Of a stretch of DNA of 30,340 nucleotides, positions 8,201 through 16,643 are shown piece by piece (position 1 is the first letter of the stretch; each line of letters begins with the position of its first letter). Under the pieces are notes generated by a model that worked only from the letters and a program-made list of their open reading frames with translations, searched no databases and was not told where the DNA came from. The translations under genes were made by a program, and so were the position numbers. The DNA lies in assembly GCA_031292735.1 (NCBI GenBank), contig JARLGP010000273.1:1-30340 (forward strand). The letters are read 5' to 3'. The stretch is from Holophaga sp. GTDB lineage: Bacteria; Acidobacteriota; Holophagae; Holophagales; Holophagaceae.

Positions 8201-10036
8201 ATGACCCAGGTGCACGATGGTCGCAAGGGTTCGCGAACGGCCCTGCCGCAGGCAGCAGGCTCTGCGGCGATCGCGGAGGCGGAGCCGGTTCCCGCCTTCG
8301 AGCTTCCCGCCGCCGGGAAGATCCTCGGTTCCCGGGCTCTGGTGAGGATGCTGATCGAACAGGGCGTGGAAGTGGTGTTCGGGGTTCCCGGCGACACCAG
8401 CCTGGGGTTCTACGAGGCGCTGTACGACGCTCGCCCCTCCATCAGCCACGTCATGGCCCGGGATGAGCGGTCCGCGACGTTCATGGCCGACGCCTACGCC
8501 CGCCTCTCCCATCGGCCGGGGGTGTGCGAATGCCCCTCGGGGGCGGGCGCCCTGTACTCCGTTCCGGGCGTTGCCGAGGCCAATTCGTCGTCGATCCCCG
8601 TCATCCTCCTGAGTTCGGGCGTTCCGCTTTCCGGCGAAGGCAAGAGCCAGATCACGGAACTCGACCAGCACAAGCTGTTCGAGCCGATCACCAAATTCTC
8701 GTCGTTCCTCAAGACGGCCGAAAAGATCCCCGAGACCATCCGGCGCGCCTTCCGCATCGCCACCACCGGCCGGCCCGGCGCCGTCCACCTGGCGTTTCCC
8801 TCCGAGACCATGACCGATTCCGTGTCGCTGGATCGGGTGTCGCTGCACGGCGATCCCGAATGCCGCACCTATCCGGCCTACCGCACCCGCGGCAGCGCCG
8901 AGGCGCTGGCCGCCATCGCCGCCGTCCTGAACACGGCCCAGCGGCCGGTCATCGTGGCCGGCGGCGGCGCGAACCACTCCGGCGCAGGCGTGGCCGTGCT
9001 GGCCCTGGCCGAGCGGCTGCAGGCGCCCGTGGTCACCACGATCTCCGGCCAGGGCATCGTGCCGGACGAACATGTGCTGGCGCTGGGCGTCATCGGCGAC
9101 AACGGCTTCCATCCGCACGCCCATCGCGCGGTGGAGGAAGCCGACGTGCTTCTGTACGTGGGCTGCAAGATGGGTTCCGTGTCGACGATCAAGTGGACCC
9201 TGCCCTCGCCGCGGCCCGGGCGGCGCATCCTGCAGATCGACCTCGACCCCACCCTGCTGTCCAACAACTTCGTCAATGCCGCCAGCATCGCCGGCGACGC
9301 CCGGCTCGTGCTCGAGGACCTGATCACCCTGGTGGACCCGAGCCAGCCGCGCCCGTGGATCGATGATCTGAACCGGGAGCGCGCCCGGTTCTGGGCCGAG
9401 TCGGCCGCCGAGCTTTCCTCCATGGCGGTGCCCTTGAAGGCCCAGCGGGTGATCCACGAGCTCAACCGCCGCCTGCCCTCGCCTTCCATCGTCATCTCCG
9501 ACGCGGGCACGCCCACGCCGTATGTGACGCGCTTCCTCAAGCTGCGCGGCGACGGCAGCCGGATCCTGATTCCGCGTTCGTTCGGCGGACTCGGCTTCGC
9601 CATCCCGGCGGTGGTCGGGGCCTGGATGGCGCGCCCCGATGCCCGCCCGGTCGCGTTGTTCGGCGACGGCTCCCTGGGCATGTCGGCGGGTGAACTGGAA
9701 ACCCTGGTGCGGCTGAACGTTCCGGCGGTGCTGCTGCATTTCAACAACGGCTGTTTCGGCTGGATCAAGACCCTGCAGAAGCTGCATAGCCACAGCAAGT
9801 TCATGTCGGTGGATTTCGTTCCGGGCGACATGAGCAAGGTCGCCAGCGCCTGGGGCCTGGCCGCCTGGCGAGTGGAAACGCCCGCGCAGCTCCAGACCGC
9901 CCTGGATGCGGCCTTCGCCGAGGAAGGCCCGGCCTTCCTCGACATCGTGACCGAGCCGGAAATGGAAGAGCTGCCGCCGGTGTATTCCTGGCTGAAAAAA
10001 GCCGGCCTCGATCCCTTGGGCCGGAACAACCTGTAA
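8201..10036 (+). CDS. Thiamine diphosphate-dependent enzyme (acetolactate synthase-like)
   Basis: A 611-aa cytoplasmic ThDP enzyme with the three-domain layout of the acetolactate synthase/decarboxylase family: an N-terminal PYR domain (about 40-205, with GVPGD, DERSATFMADAYAR holding the likely catalytic Glu, and CPSGAGA), a central domain (about 225-365, VAGGGANHSG), and a C-terminal PP domain with the ThDP/Mg motif G488-D489-G490-S491 ending in NN about 29 residues on. The start has GGAGG seven bases before it and fits the predicted transcription start. The first 40 residues are a low-complexity extension. The family carries out decarboxylation or carboligation of 2-oxo acids and related acyl compounds. 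The real substrate is unknown, and I see no regulatory ilvH-type subunit beside it, so valine biosynthesis is unlikely. It is followed 33 bases later by the FAD oxidoreductase, suggesting an operon under GntR control. Confidence 0.9.
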   Translation: MTQVHDGRKGSRTALPQAAGSAAIAEAEPVPAFELPAAGKILGSRALVRMLIEQGVEVVFGVPGDTSLGFYEALYDARPSISHVMARDERSATFMADAYARLSHRPGVCECPSGAGALYSVPGVAEANSSSIPVILLSSGVPLSGEGKSQITELDQHKLFEPITKFSSFLKTAEKIPETIRRAFRIATTGRPGAVHLAFPSETMTDSVSLDRVSLHGDPECRTYPAYRTRGSAEALAAIAAVLNTAQRPVIVAGGGANHSGAGVAVLALAERLQAPVVTTISGQGIVPDEHVLALGVIGDNGFHPHAHRAVEEADVLLYVGCKMGSVSTIKWTLPSPRPGRRILQIDLDPTLLSNNFVNAASIAGDARLVLEDLITLVDPSQPRPWIDDLNRERARFWAESAAELSSMAVPLKAQRVIHELNRRLPSPSIVISDAGTPTPYVTRFLKLRGDGSRILIPRSFGGLGFAIPAVVGAWMARPDARPVALFGDGSLGMSAGELETLVRLNVPAVLLHFNNGCFGWIKTLQKLHSHSKFMSVDFVPGDMSKVASAWGLAAWRVETPAQLQTALDAAFAEEGPAFLDIVTEPEMEELPPVYSWLKKAGLDPLGRNNL

Positions 10037-10069
10037 GTCGTCCTTCACGAAACAAGCGCGGGAGAACCC

Positions 10070-11419
10070 ATGGCGAAGAAGAAAGTGGTTGTTATCGGCG
10101 GCGGCTGGGCGGGCTGTTCCGCGGCCTTGTCCGCGGCCAAACAGGGGGCCGACGTCACCCTGCTGGAACGTGCCGACATGCTGCTGGGCACCGGCCTGGT
10201 CGGGGGCATCTTCCGCAACAACGGCCGCTTCACGGCCGCCGAAGAGGCGATCGCCATGGGCGGCGGCGAGCTGTTCGAAAGAATGGATGCCTGTACGATC
10301 CACAAGGATTTCCAGTTCCCGGGGCACCAGCATGCGTCGATGTACGCCAGCCGCGCCATTGAACCGCTGGTGGCGCAGGCGCTCGAGGACTACGGGGTCG
10401 CCACCCGGATGCTGACCCGGGCCACCGAGGTGGAGATGGACGGCACCCGCATGGTGGCGGTGCTGACCGGCAAGGAGGCCGGCGCCGAGCGCTTCGAGGC
10501 CGATGCCTTCGTCGAGACCACCGGCACCTCCGCCTCGCCCGGCAACTGCAACCGGCACGGGGCCGGCTGCTGCATGTGCATCCTGCGCTGCCACACCTTC
10601 GGCATGCGCGTGAGCATCGCCGGCAAGGCGGGAATCGCCGAAATGACCGGCAGGAAGGGCGACCATGTGGGCGCCATGAGCGGCGCTTGCGAAATCCTGA
10701 AGGAGACCATCGACCCCAAGCTGGTGGCCGAGCTGAACCGGAGCGGGGTGCTGGTCGTTCCCATCCCGCAGAACGACCAGCCGGGTTCCGCGAAGCTGGA
10801 TGCCAAATGCTGCCAGCAATATAACTTGCCCGAGTACGCGGCCAACCTTATCATTCTCGACAACGGGGAGGCCAAGCTGATGACGCCCTTCTTCCCGCTC
10901 CATCAGTTGCGCAGCATACCCGGGTTCAAGCGGGCGCGGTACGCCGACCCGTACAGCGGCGGCGTCGGCAATTCCATGCGCTACTTCGGCATGTCTCCGC
11001 GCAACGATGCCCTCAAGGTGGAAGGGCTGGAGAATGTGTTCTGCGGCGGGGAAAAGGCCGGCCTGCTGGTGGGCCACACCGAAGCGATCGTCACCGGCCT
11101 GCTCGCCGGGTACAACGCGGCGCGGTTTGCCTGCGGCGAAGAGCCGCTCGTGCTGCCCGACAGCCTGGCCATCGGCGACGCCATCCAGCATGTGCGCGAG
11201 GAGATGCAGACGGAGAAAGGCCTGGGATACAAGTACACCTTCTCCGGATCGGTGTATTTCGAGCGCATGAAGCAGCGCGGCAGTTACCTCATGGACATCC
11301 CCGAGATCCGGCGCCGGGTGGCCGCCGCTGGATTGACCGACGTGTTCGGCTGGCGGGCGGGGGTGGCCGAGCAAGGGAATGGCCGCGAGTTGGCCGCCCA
11401 GGCGGCAGACCTCTGGTGA
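10070..11419 (+). CDS. FAD-dependent oxidoreductase with cysteine cluster
   Basis: A 449-aa flavoprotein of the broad FAD_oxidored class. The N-terminal Rossmann motif is VVVIGGGWAGCSAA (G10, G12, G15) followed by the acidic LLERAD. The C-terminal GLLVGHTEAIVTGLLAGYNAARFA resembles the FAD-binding end of GidA/TrmFO-like proteins, but the rest does not look like a tRNA-modification enzyme. A dense cluster C160-x6-C167-C168-x-C170-x3-C174 plus C247-C248 could bind an iron-sulfur cluster or form redox disulfides, which suggests electron transfer and possibly an oxygen-sensitive enzyme. The start ATG follows GGGAGAACCC. It is the second gene of the ThDP operon, so it probably oxidises or reduces the substrate or product of the ThDP enzyme. 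It ends just before a convergent DUF4337 gene. Confidence 0.88.
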   Translation: MAKKKVVVIGGGWAGCSAALSAAKQGADVTLLERADMLLGTGLVGGIFRNNGRFTAAEEAIAMGGGELFERMDACTIHKDFQFPGHQHASMYASRAIEPLVAQALEDYGVATRMLTRATEVEMDGTRMVAVLTGKEAGAERFEADAFVETTGTSASPGNCNRHGAGCCMCILRCHTFGMRVSIAGKAGIAEMTGRKGDHVGAMSGACEILKETIDPKLVAELNRSGVLVVPIPQNDQPGSAKLDAKCCQQYNLPEYAANLIILDNGEAKLMTPFFPLHQLRSIPGFKRARYADPYSGGVGNSMRYFGMSPRNDALKVEGLENVFCGGEKAGLLVGHTEAIVTGLLAGYNAARFACGEEPLVLPDSLAIGDAIQHVREEMQTEKGLGYKYTFSGSVYFERMKQRGSYLMDIPEIRRRVAAAGLTDVFGWRAGVAEQGNGRELAAQAADLW

Positions 11420-11436
11420 AGGGGCATGGACGGGAC

Positions 11437-11973
11437 CTAGAAGAAAAGCAGGAACCCGTTCACGAAGTAGACGATCCCCGCGGCCCCCACCACCAGCCCC
11501 AGGATCCACACCGGCTTCTGCTTCAGCAGGGCGGCGATGGAGGAGAGCAGGATGGAGATCTGCAGGAAGATCACGGCGATGCCGAAGAAGGAGCCGTGCT
11601 TCTGGGCCTCGTCCCGGGCCTTTTCCAGGCCCCGGGCTTCGGCCTGGATCTGGCCCTTCTCCTGCTCGTACCTGGCCACCCGGGCGGCATACTCCTGGGT
11701 CCGCTTGGCGTAGTCCTGGGCCACCGCCTGCGGGGTGCCGGCCGGCAGCGCCCTATGCTCCAGCTCGGCGTTGTCCTTGGCCAGGGCGTAGAGATCGGAC
11801 TTCATGCTCTTGGCCTGGTAGTAGGCCCACTCGTCCGACGCCTTGGCCTGGGACAACACCTGCCGGGTGGAATAGCCGCCCCCCTTGAAGGTGGCCAGGG
11901 TGGCGCACACCGCCACGATCACCGTGGTCAGGGCCAGGTAGTTCAGCCAGGGGGACTTGGTCTCTTCGGCCAT
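11437..11973 (-). CDS. DUF4337 family membrane protein
   Basis: A 178-aa protein that matches the DUF4337 pattern: a short polar N-terminus, a transmembrane helix at about 10-28 (WLNYLALTTVIVAVCATLA), then the family-like KGGGYSTRQVLSQAKASDEWAYYQAKSMK, a charged helical/coiled-coil stretch at about 80-125, and two C-terminal transmembrane helices (about 127-148 and 152-177). Biochemical role unknown in the family. Its GAGGA ribosome site lies inside the last codons of the SDR gene, which ends four bases before this start, so the two are probably translationally coupled. Confidence 0.88.
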   Translation of the reverse strand: MAEETKSPWLNYLALTTVIVAVCATLATFKGGGYSTRQVLSQAKASDEWAYYQAKSMKSDLYALAKDNAELEHRALPAGTPQAVAQDYAKRTQEYAARVARYEQEKGQIQAEARGLEKARDEAQKHGSFFGIAVIFLQISILLSSIAALLKQKPVWILGLVVGAAGIVYFVNGFLLFF

Positions 11974-11977
11974 GGGT

Positions 11978-12748
11978 TCAGGTCCTCAGGTAGGAAGCGC
12001 CGTTGACGTCGATGATGCAGCCGGTCATGGCCGCCGGCGCGTCCAGGGCGCAGAACACCGCGGCGGTGGCCACTTCCTCGGGGTTGGCCACCCGGCCCAG
12101 GGGATGCTGGGCGAGGATCTCGGCCCCCGCCGGCCCATCCAGATGTGAATTGGCCATGTCGGTGGCCGCCCAGCCGGGGGCCACCACGTAGAAGTAGACT
12201 TTCTGCGCGGCCAGGGCCCGGGCCAGGGACTGGCTGAGCGCGTTCAGCCCGGCCTTGCTGGCGCCGTAGGCGGGGGCTTCGGGCTCGCCCCGGAAGGCGC
12301 CGCGGGAGGAGATGCTCACCACCCGGCCGCCGCCGGCCGCCACCATGGCGCACCCGGCCTGGTGGCAAAGGTTGGCCGGCCCGAACAGGTTGGTGTCGAG
12401 GGTGCGCCGCCAGGCGTCCTGCCAGTCGGCGTAGCTGGTCTCGGGCAGCGGATGGAAATGGTAGACGCCGGCGTTGTTCACCACCACGGCGATGCGCCCC
12501 ATGGCCTCGCTCACCTCATTCCACAGCCGCGCCACCGCTTCGGGGTCGGCCAGGTCGGCGCCGAAGGCCTGGTGGCCGGTGCCCGGCAGCCCCGCCACCA
12601 CCGCTTCGGCCATGGCCCGGTTGTGCTGGTAGTGCACGGCCACCCGGCAGCCCCGCCGGGCCAACTGCTGGGCGATGGCCCGGCCGATGCCCCGGGAGGC
12701 GCCGGTGACGAGAACCGCTGGACGGGAAGAGGCATCAATGGGGATCAT
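11978..12748 (-). CDS. SDR family oxidoreductase (FabG-like)
   Basis: A 256-aa classical short-chain dehydrogenase/reductase, NAD(P)H-dependent and cytoplasmic. Motifs seen: cofactor loop TGASRGIG (15-22), NNAG (91-94), catalytic Ser in VSISSRG (S147/S148), and Y161-x3-K165 in YGASK. Sequence and length fit 3-oxoacyl-ACP reductase-like enzymes. No fatty acid genes are nearby, so the substrate is open. The ribosome site is weak (AAGTAGGCTC). It is the first gene of a two-gene unit with DUF4337 and is divergent from guanylate kinase with about 90 bases between the chosen starts. Confidence 0.92.
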   Translation of the reverse strand: MIPIDASSRPAVLVTGASRGIGRAIAQQLARRGCRVAVHYQHNRAMAEAVVAGLPGTGHQAFGADLADPEAVARLWNEVSEAMGRIAVVVNNAGVYHFHPLPETSYADWQDAWRRTLDTNLFGPANLCHQAGCAMVAAGGGRVVSISSRGAFRGEPEAPAYGASKAGLNALSQSLARALAAQKVYFYVVAPGWAATDMANSHLDGPAGAEILAQHPLGRVANPEEVATAAVFCALDAPAAMTGCIIDVNGASYLRT

Positions 12749-12841
12749 GAGCCTACTTTACCTAAAATCGGAGGGATTGCGGAACCCGACCCGGGCCTGG
12801 CCGCACCCCAGGGCATGGATACGCTGGGCGCCAGGATCCGG

Positions 12842-13513
12842 ATGCTGCCGTGGCTGGCCGTGACCGCCTGCGCGGTGCTGGCCGCGCCGGACCCGCCCCG
12901 GCCTCCCGTTCCAGGCAGCGTGTTCGTGCTGTCGGCGCCGTCGGGAACCGGCAAGTCCACCCTGGTCCGGCGGCTGGTGCGGGAGGTGCCCGGCCTGGTG
13001 TTCGCGGTCTCCCACACCACCCGTGCCCCACGGCCGGGGGAACAGGACGGGGTGGACTACTTCTTCGTGGACGACGCCCGGTTCGACGCCATGCTGGCCG
13101 AGGGGCAGTTCCAGGAGTGGGTGGAGCTGTTCGGCCACCGCTACGGCCTGAGCCGGGACTGGATGGACCGGCAGCGGGCGGCGGGGAAGGACCTCCTGCT
13201 GGACCTGGACACCCACGGGGCGCGCAAGCTGCGCAAGGCGGTGCCGGACTCGGTGACGGTGCTGCTGCTGCCGCCGTCGGCCCAGGAATTGGCCAGGCGG
13301 CTGCGCGGGCGCGGCACCGAATCGGCACCCCAGCTGGCCCTGCGGCTCGGCCGGGCCAGGCACGAATTGTCCTGCTACCCGGAATACGACTACCTGGTGG
13401 TGAACGAGGACGTGAACCAGGCGTTCCGGGAACTGGAGGCCGTGGTGCTGGCCGCGCGAGCCCGGCAGGCCCGCAGGGGCCCAGTGGCCCAGGGCATCCT
13501 GGCCGGTTTCTGA
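12842..13513 (+). CDS. gmk: Guanylate kinase
   Basis: Phosphorylates GMP to GDP with ATP; an essential step of guanine nucleotide supply. Motifs are in order: P-loop SAPSGTGKST (31-40), the GMP-binding SHTTRAPRPGEQDGVDYFFV, DLDTHGA, and the lid/adenine segment RGRGTES...RLGRARHELS with VVNEDVNQAF at the end. The start is uncertain: ATG 12842 has AGGA five bases upstream and gives 223 aa; ATG 12815 is also in frame, and GTG 12920 would give the usual compact N-terminus. With ATG 12842 the protein gains a hydrophobic, Pro-rich leader (MLPWLAVTAC...) that most guanylate kinases lack. It is not next to rpoZ or a YicC-type gene as it often is elsewhere, and it is convergent with the methyltransferase gene. 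Confidence 0.92.
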   Translation: MLPWLAVTACAVLAAPDPPRPPVPGSVFVLSAPSGTGKSTLVRRLVREVPGLVFAVSHTTRAPRPGEQDGVDYFFVDDARFDAMLAEGQFQEWVELFGHRYGLSRDWMDRQRAAGKDLLLDLDTHGARKLRKAVPDSVTVLLLPPSAQELARRLRGRGTESAPQLALRLGRARHELSCYPEYDYLVVNEDVNQAFRELEAVVLAARARQARRGPVAQGILAGF

Positions 13514-13519
13514 GTCTTC

Positions 13520-14977
13520 TTACTCCGGCCGGATGAGGCCCTTGCGCACCAGGGAGACCAGGGCGGCCAGCACGGCCGGTTCGTCCAGGCCGGCCTTGGC
13601 CGCGGCAGCCAGAAGATCGGCGGTGGCCAGGGGCTGTTCCAGGCATCCGAGCAGGTCCCGCTCCAGGGGCTCCAGCGGATGCTCCACCGGCATGGCCTGG
13701 CCGGCCAGGCGGGCCTGGGCGGTGGAAGGCGCGGTGGAGCCCAGGGCGCTCACCTCCAGCAGGGCCACCGGACCCGTGCGGGCCACCCGCCCGGCCTTCA
13801 GCCGCAGGTCCAGGCCCGGCTCCCGGGCCAGGCGCTCCGCCTGGAACACCGCCTCCACCTCGGCCCCGGCATCCCGCCGGGGCGGCTGGGCCTGATCCTC
13901 CCGGTACCAGGCCGGCTCGCTCCAGCGGAAGGCCAGCAGCACGGAAACCACCCGCTGGTAGCCCTGGCGCTTCAGGTTGGCGGCCCAGCGCCCCACCGAA
14001 TCCAGGATGGCCTCCTGGTCTTCGCCGCCGGCGTGGCCCAAGGCGTAGGCCTGGGCGCTGTGGGCCCCCAGCCGGAGCAGGTGGATGGCCATGGGCGCGC
14101 CGCCCAGCCAGTCCCGCAGGCGCGTTTCCAGCGGTTCCCCATCCCGCTCCCCCAGCTCGGTGACGATCTGGGCGGTGCCGCCCGGGGCCAGGTGCCCGGG
14201 CAGGCCCGCCACGATCCGGCGCAGCACCGCGTCGCCGCCGGGCCCGCCGTCCCGGTAGCCCACCTCCTGGGCGGGCGCGGGCACGAAGGGCGGATTGGCG
14301 GTGATCAGGTCGAACCGGCGGTCCCCCACCGGGCCGTAGAGGTCGCCCTGGAGCGCCTCCAGGTTGTCCCGTCCGGCGAGCCGGGCGTTGCAGGCGGTGC
14401 AGTGCACCGCGCGCGGGTTGATGTCCACGGCGGTTGCACGCTCCGCGTGGGCGGCGGCCAGCAGCGCGTGCACCCCGGATCCGCAGCAGAGGTCCAGGGC
14501 GGACGGCACCGGCCGGCGCACCGTGGCCCGGGCCAGCCAGCGGCTGTCGGTGCCCACGTACATCACCTGGTCGTGGGGCACCGCGGCCCGGCCGCCGTTC
14601 ACCAGCTGCGGCCAGGCGTGGTCGGAGAACACCAGGCTGCGGCCCACCGGGTAGAGCGAGGCCGCGGCGCGCACCGAGCCGTGGCGCACCAGGAGCCCGG
14701 CCCGCTCCAGCGCCTCCTGGTCGCGCGGCGCGAACAGCCAGTCCAGCTCCGCCGCCGGCAGGTCCCCTTCCAGCAGCAGCAGGTCGATGGCCGCGGCCAG
14801 GGCATCACGCGGCCGCAGCCGCTCGGCCCGGTAGATGGGCAGGGCCTTCATCTGGAAGTCGTTGAGGTCCTCCAGGCCCAGGCGCCGGCACACCCCGGCC
14901 TCGTCGTAGCCGATGGCCGCGAGCCGGGAAAGGGTGGCGGAACCGAAGGCGGGATCGGCGTCGAAGGCTGGAATCAT
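13520..14977 (-). CDS. Class I SAM-dependent methyltransferase (NPPF type)
   Basis: A 485-aa protein with a Rossmann methyltransferase core in the middle: motif I LDLCCGSGVHALLAA (about 161-175), acidic AVDINPRAV, and the N228-P229-P230-F231 tetrad typical of enzymes that methylate amide or exocyclic amine nitrogen (PrmC/HemK, RlmG/RsmC-like). The N-terminal 150 residues are not a typical PrmC helical domain, and a C-terminal tail (about 400-485) looks like a winged-helix, ending in LVRKGLIRPE. Because of these extensions I do not assign PrmC; the substrate could be rRNA, a release factor or another protein. Start ATG follows TTAAGGC. It is convergent with gmk, six bases apart. Confidence 0.85.
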   Translation of the reverse strand: MIPAFDADPAFGSATLSRLAAIGYDEAGVCRRLGLEDLNDFQMKALPIYRAERLRPRDALAAAIDLLLLEGDLPAAELDWLFAPRDQEALERAGLLVRHGSVRAAASLYPVGRSLVFSDHAWPQLVNGGRAAVPHDQVMYVGTDSRWLARATVRRPVPSALDLCCGSGVHALLAAAHAERATAVDINPRAVHCTACNARLAGRDNLEALQGDLYGPVGDRRFDLITANPPFVPAPAQEVGYRDGGPGGDAVLRRIVAGLPGHLAPGGTAQIVTELGERDGEPLETRLRDWLGGAPMAIHLLRLGAHSAQAYALGHAGGEDQEAILDSVGRWAANLKRQGYQRVVSVLLAFRWSEPAWYREDQAQPPRRDAGAEVEAVFQAERLAREPGLDLRLKAGRVARTGPVALLEVSALGSTAPSTAQARLAGQAMPVEHPLEPLERDLLGCLEQPLATADLLAAAAKAGLDEPAVLAALVSLVRKGLIRPE

Positions 14978-15017
14978 GCCTTAACCTAACCGGCCTTCGG
15001 TGTTTAGGAAAGGGCCT

Positions 15018-15094
15018 CTATAACGAGTAGTTAAGTTCAACTTCCAGCTTCACGAAGGTGTTCAGGTCCAGGCCGAAGCAGTTCGGCTGGCCCG
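15018..15094 (-). pseudogene. Orphan 3' end of an outer-membrane beta-barrel gene
   Basis: Between the ABC ATPase stop and the methyltransferase gene the minus strand encodes, in one open frame up to a TAG stop at 15020-15018, about 25 residues ending LDLNTFVKLEVELNYSL. The alternating hydrophobic pattern and aromatic-rich end look like the last beta-strand of an outer-membrane barrel. There is no start or upstream body; reading further goes into the ATPase gene in a different frame. It is best read as a remnant left by deletion or by insertion of the ABC operon. This is a short match, so caution is needed. Confidence 0.4.
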
Positions 15095-15829
15095 CTAGAG
15101 AATGTGTTCCAGGAACCGCTGGGTGCGTTCTTCCTTGGGATGGGAAAAGAGGTCGGCGGGCGCGCCGGATTCCACCACCAGGCCATCATCCATGAAGATG
15201 ACCCGGTCGGCGGCAGCCCGGGCGAAGCCCATTTCGTGGGAGACCACCAGCATGGTCATGCCGTCCTTGGCCAGGTCGAGCATGACGTCCAGCACTTCCT
15301 TGATCATCTCCGGATCCAGGGCGCTGGTGGGTTCGTCGAACAGCATGATCTTGGGCTGCATGGCCAGGGCCCGGGCGATGGCCACCCGCTGCTGCTGGCC
15401 GCCGGAAAGCTGGTCGGGGTAGGCGTGGGCCTTGTCCGCCAGGCCAACCCGGGCCAGCAGGGTCGCGGCCCGGTCGAGGGCCACCGCGGCCGTCTCCTTG
15501 CGCACGATGCCCGGCGCCAGGGCGATGTTCTCGGTCACCGAAAGGTGGGGGAACAGGTTGAAGCTCTGGAACACCATGCCCACCTCTTCCCGGATCTTGC
15601 GGATATCGGCCCGGGGGCTGGTGACGCACTCGTCCTCCACCCAGATCTCCCCGGAACTGAGCGTCTCCAGGCGGTTCACCGACCGCAGCAGGGTGCTTTT
15701 GCCGGAACCCGAAGGGCCGACGATGAGGATCACCTCGCCCCGGGCCACCTCCAGGTCCACTCCGCGCAGGGCCTGCACCTGGCCGAAGGTCTTCCGGGCC
15801 TGCTTGATCCTAATGATGCTTTCGGCCAT
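15095..15829 (-). CDS. Amino acid ABC transporter ATP-binding protein
   Basis: A 244-aa ATPase of the polar amino acid (GlnQ/HisP-like) uptake class that energises import at the inner membrane. Walker [10 protein letters not shown] (38-46), Q-loop [10 protein letters not shown], signature LSGGQQQR (141-148), Walker [15 protein letters not shown] (161 on) and switch VVSHEMGFA are all intact. Its start lies inside the permease gene (20-base overlap), which indicates translational coupling. It is the last gene of the operon. Confidence 0.96.
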   Translation of the reverse strand: MAESIIRIKQARKTFGQVQALRGVDLEVARGEVILIVGPSGSGKSTLLRSVNRLETLSSGEIWVEDECVTSPRADIRKIREEVGMVFQSFNLFPHLSVTENIALAPGIVRKETAAVALDRAATLLARVGLADKAHAYPDQLSGGQQQRVAIARALAMQPKIMLFDEPTSALDPEMIKEVLDVMLDLAKDGMTMLVVSHEMGFARAAADRVIFMDDGLVVESGAPADLFSHPKEERTQRFLEHIL

Positions 15830-16637
15830 GGGTCCGCAACCTCTCTTCCATGAGGCCCACCAGACGGGAGAAGAAGAGCGTCATGATGAGGTAGATGAGG
15901 GCAACGACGGTATAGGCCTCCAGGTAGTTGAAGGTCGTCGATGCGAATTCGCGGCCGCGGCGCAGCAGGTCCGACACGGCCAGGATGGAAACCAGGGAGG
16001 AATCCTTGAGCAGGGCGATGAACTCGTTGCCGATGGGCGGCAGGATCACCCGGATCGTCTGGGGCAGGATGATCCGCCACAGGGCCTGGGTCCTGGACAT
16101 GCCCAGGGCCAGCGCCGCCTCCATCTGGCCCTTGGGGATGGACTGGATGCCGGCCCGGAAGATCTCCGCCAGGTAGGCGCCGTAGCAGATGGACAGGGCG
16201 GCGATGGCCGACATCAGCCCGTTCAGGTGGAGCAGCGGCCCCAGGGCGTAGTAGATGTAGAACAACTGGACCAGCAGGGGGATCCCGCGCACCACTTCCA
16301 CATAGACGGTGGCGATCCGGTTGAGCACGGTGGTCCGGGCGATGCGCCCCAGACCGGCCAGCAGCCCCAGCGCCAGGGCCAGGAAGATCGACGCCAGGGT
16401 GACCGTGAAGGTGGCGGTGAGCCCGTCCGGCACGAAGGCCAGGATCTCCAGGAACGGGTGCGGCCGGTAGATCGGCAGGATCACCGTGAGGGCGATGGCG
16501 CCGAAGAAGGCGATCTTCCAGGCCGCGATGGTTTCGCGGTCACCGGGGATCAGGGAACTTTCGTTGAGGTGCATGGCGCCCTGGGGCTCCACCAGGGGCT
16601 TGCCTTTCCCCTTGACGGGGGCTGCGGGATCGGTCAT
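15810..16637 (-). CDS. Amino acid ABC transporter permease
   Basis: A 275-aa inner-membrane permease of the His/Glu/Gln/Arg/opine three-helix type. A hydrophilic N-terminal extension of about 38 residues precedes the first membrane segment (about 40-57). About five hydrophobic segments follow, and the EAA coupling loop reads [22 protein letters not shown]. The single permease gene suggests a homodimer. It starts six bases after the binding-protein stop and overlaps the ATPase start. Confidence 0.95.
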   Translation of the reverse strand: MTDPAAPVKGKGKPLVEPQGAMHLNESSLIPGDRETIAAWKIAFFGAIALTVILPIYRPHPFLEILAFVPDGLTATFTVTLASIFLALALGLLAGLGRIARTTVLNRIATVYVEVVRGIPLLVQLFYIYYALGPLLHLNGLMSAIAALSICYGAYLAEIFRAGIQSIPKGQMEAALALGMSRTQALWRIILPQTIRVILPPIGNEFIALLKDSSLVSILAVSDLLRRGREFASTTFNYLEAYTVVALIYLIMTLFFSRLVGLMEERLRTHGRKHH

Positions 16638-16643
16638 CGACGG

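Noticed and set aside
10070..11419. Assignment of the FAD protein as a tRNA modification enzyme (TrmFO/GidA)
   Set aside because: Only the FAD-binding ends are similar; the middle with its cysteine cluster, and the operon with a ThDP enzyme and GntR control, do not fit tRNA modification.
8183..11509. An 1108-codon open frame on the minus strand opposite the ThDP and FAD genes
   Set aside because: It lies antisense to two genes with clear motifs and good ribosome sites, and its translation is Gly/Ala/His/Arg-rich without any domain. It is a by-product of high GC codon use.
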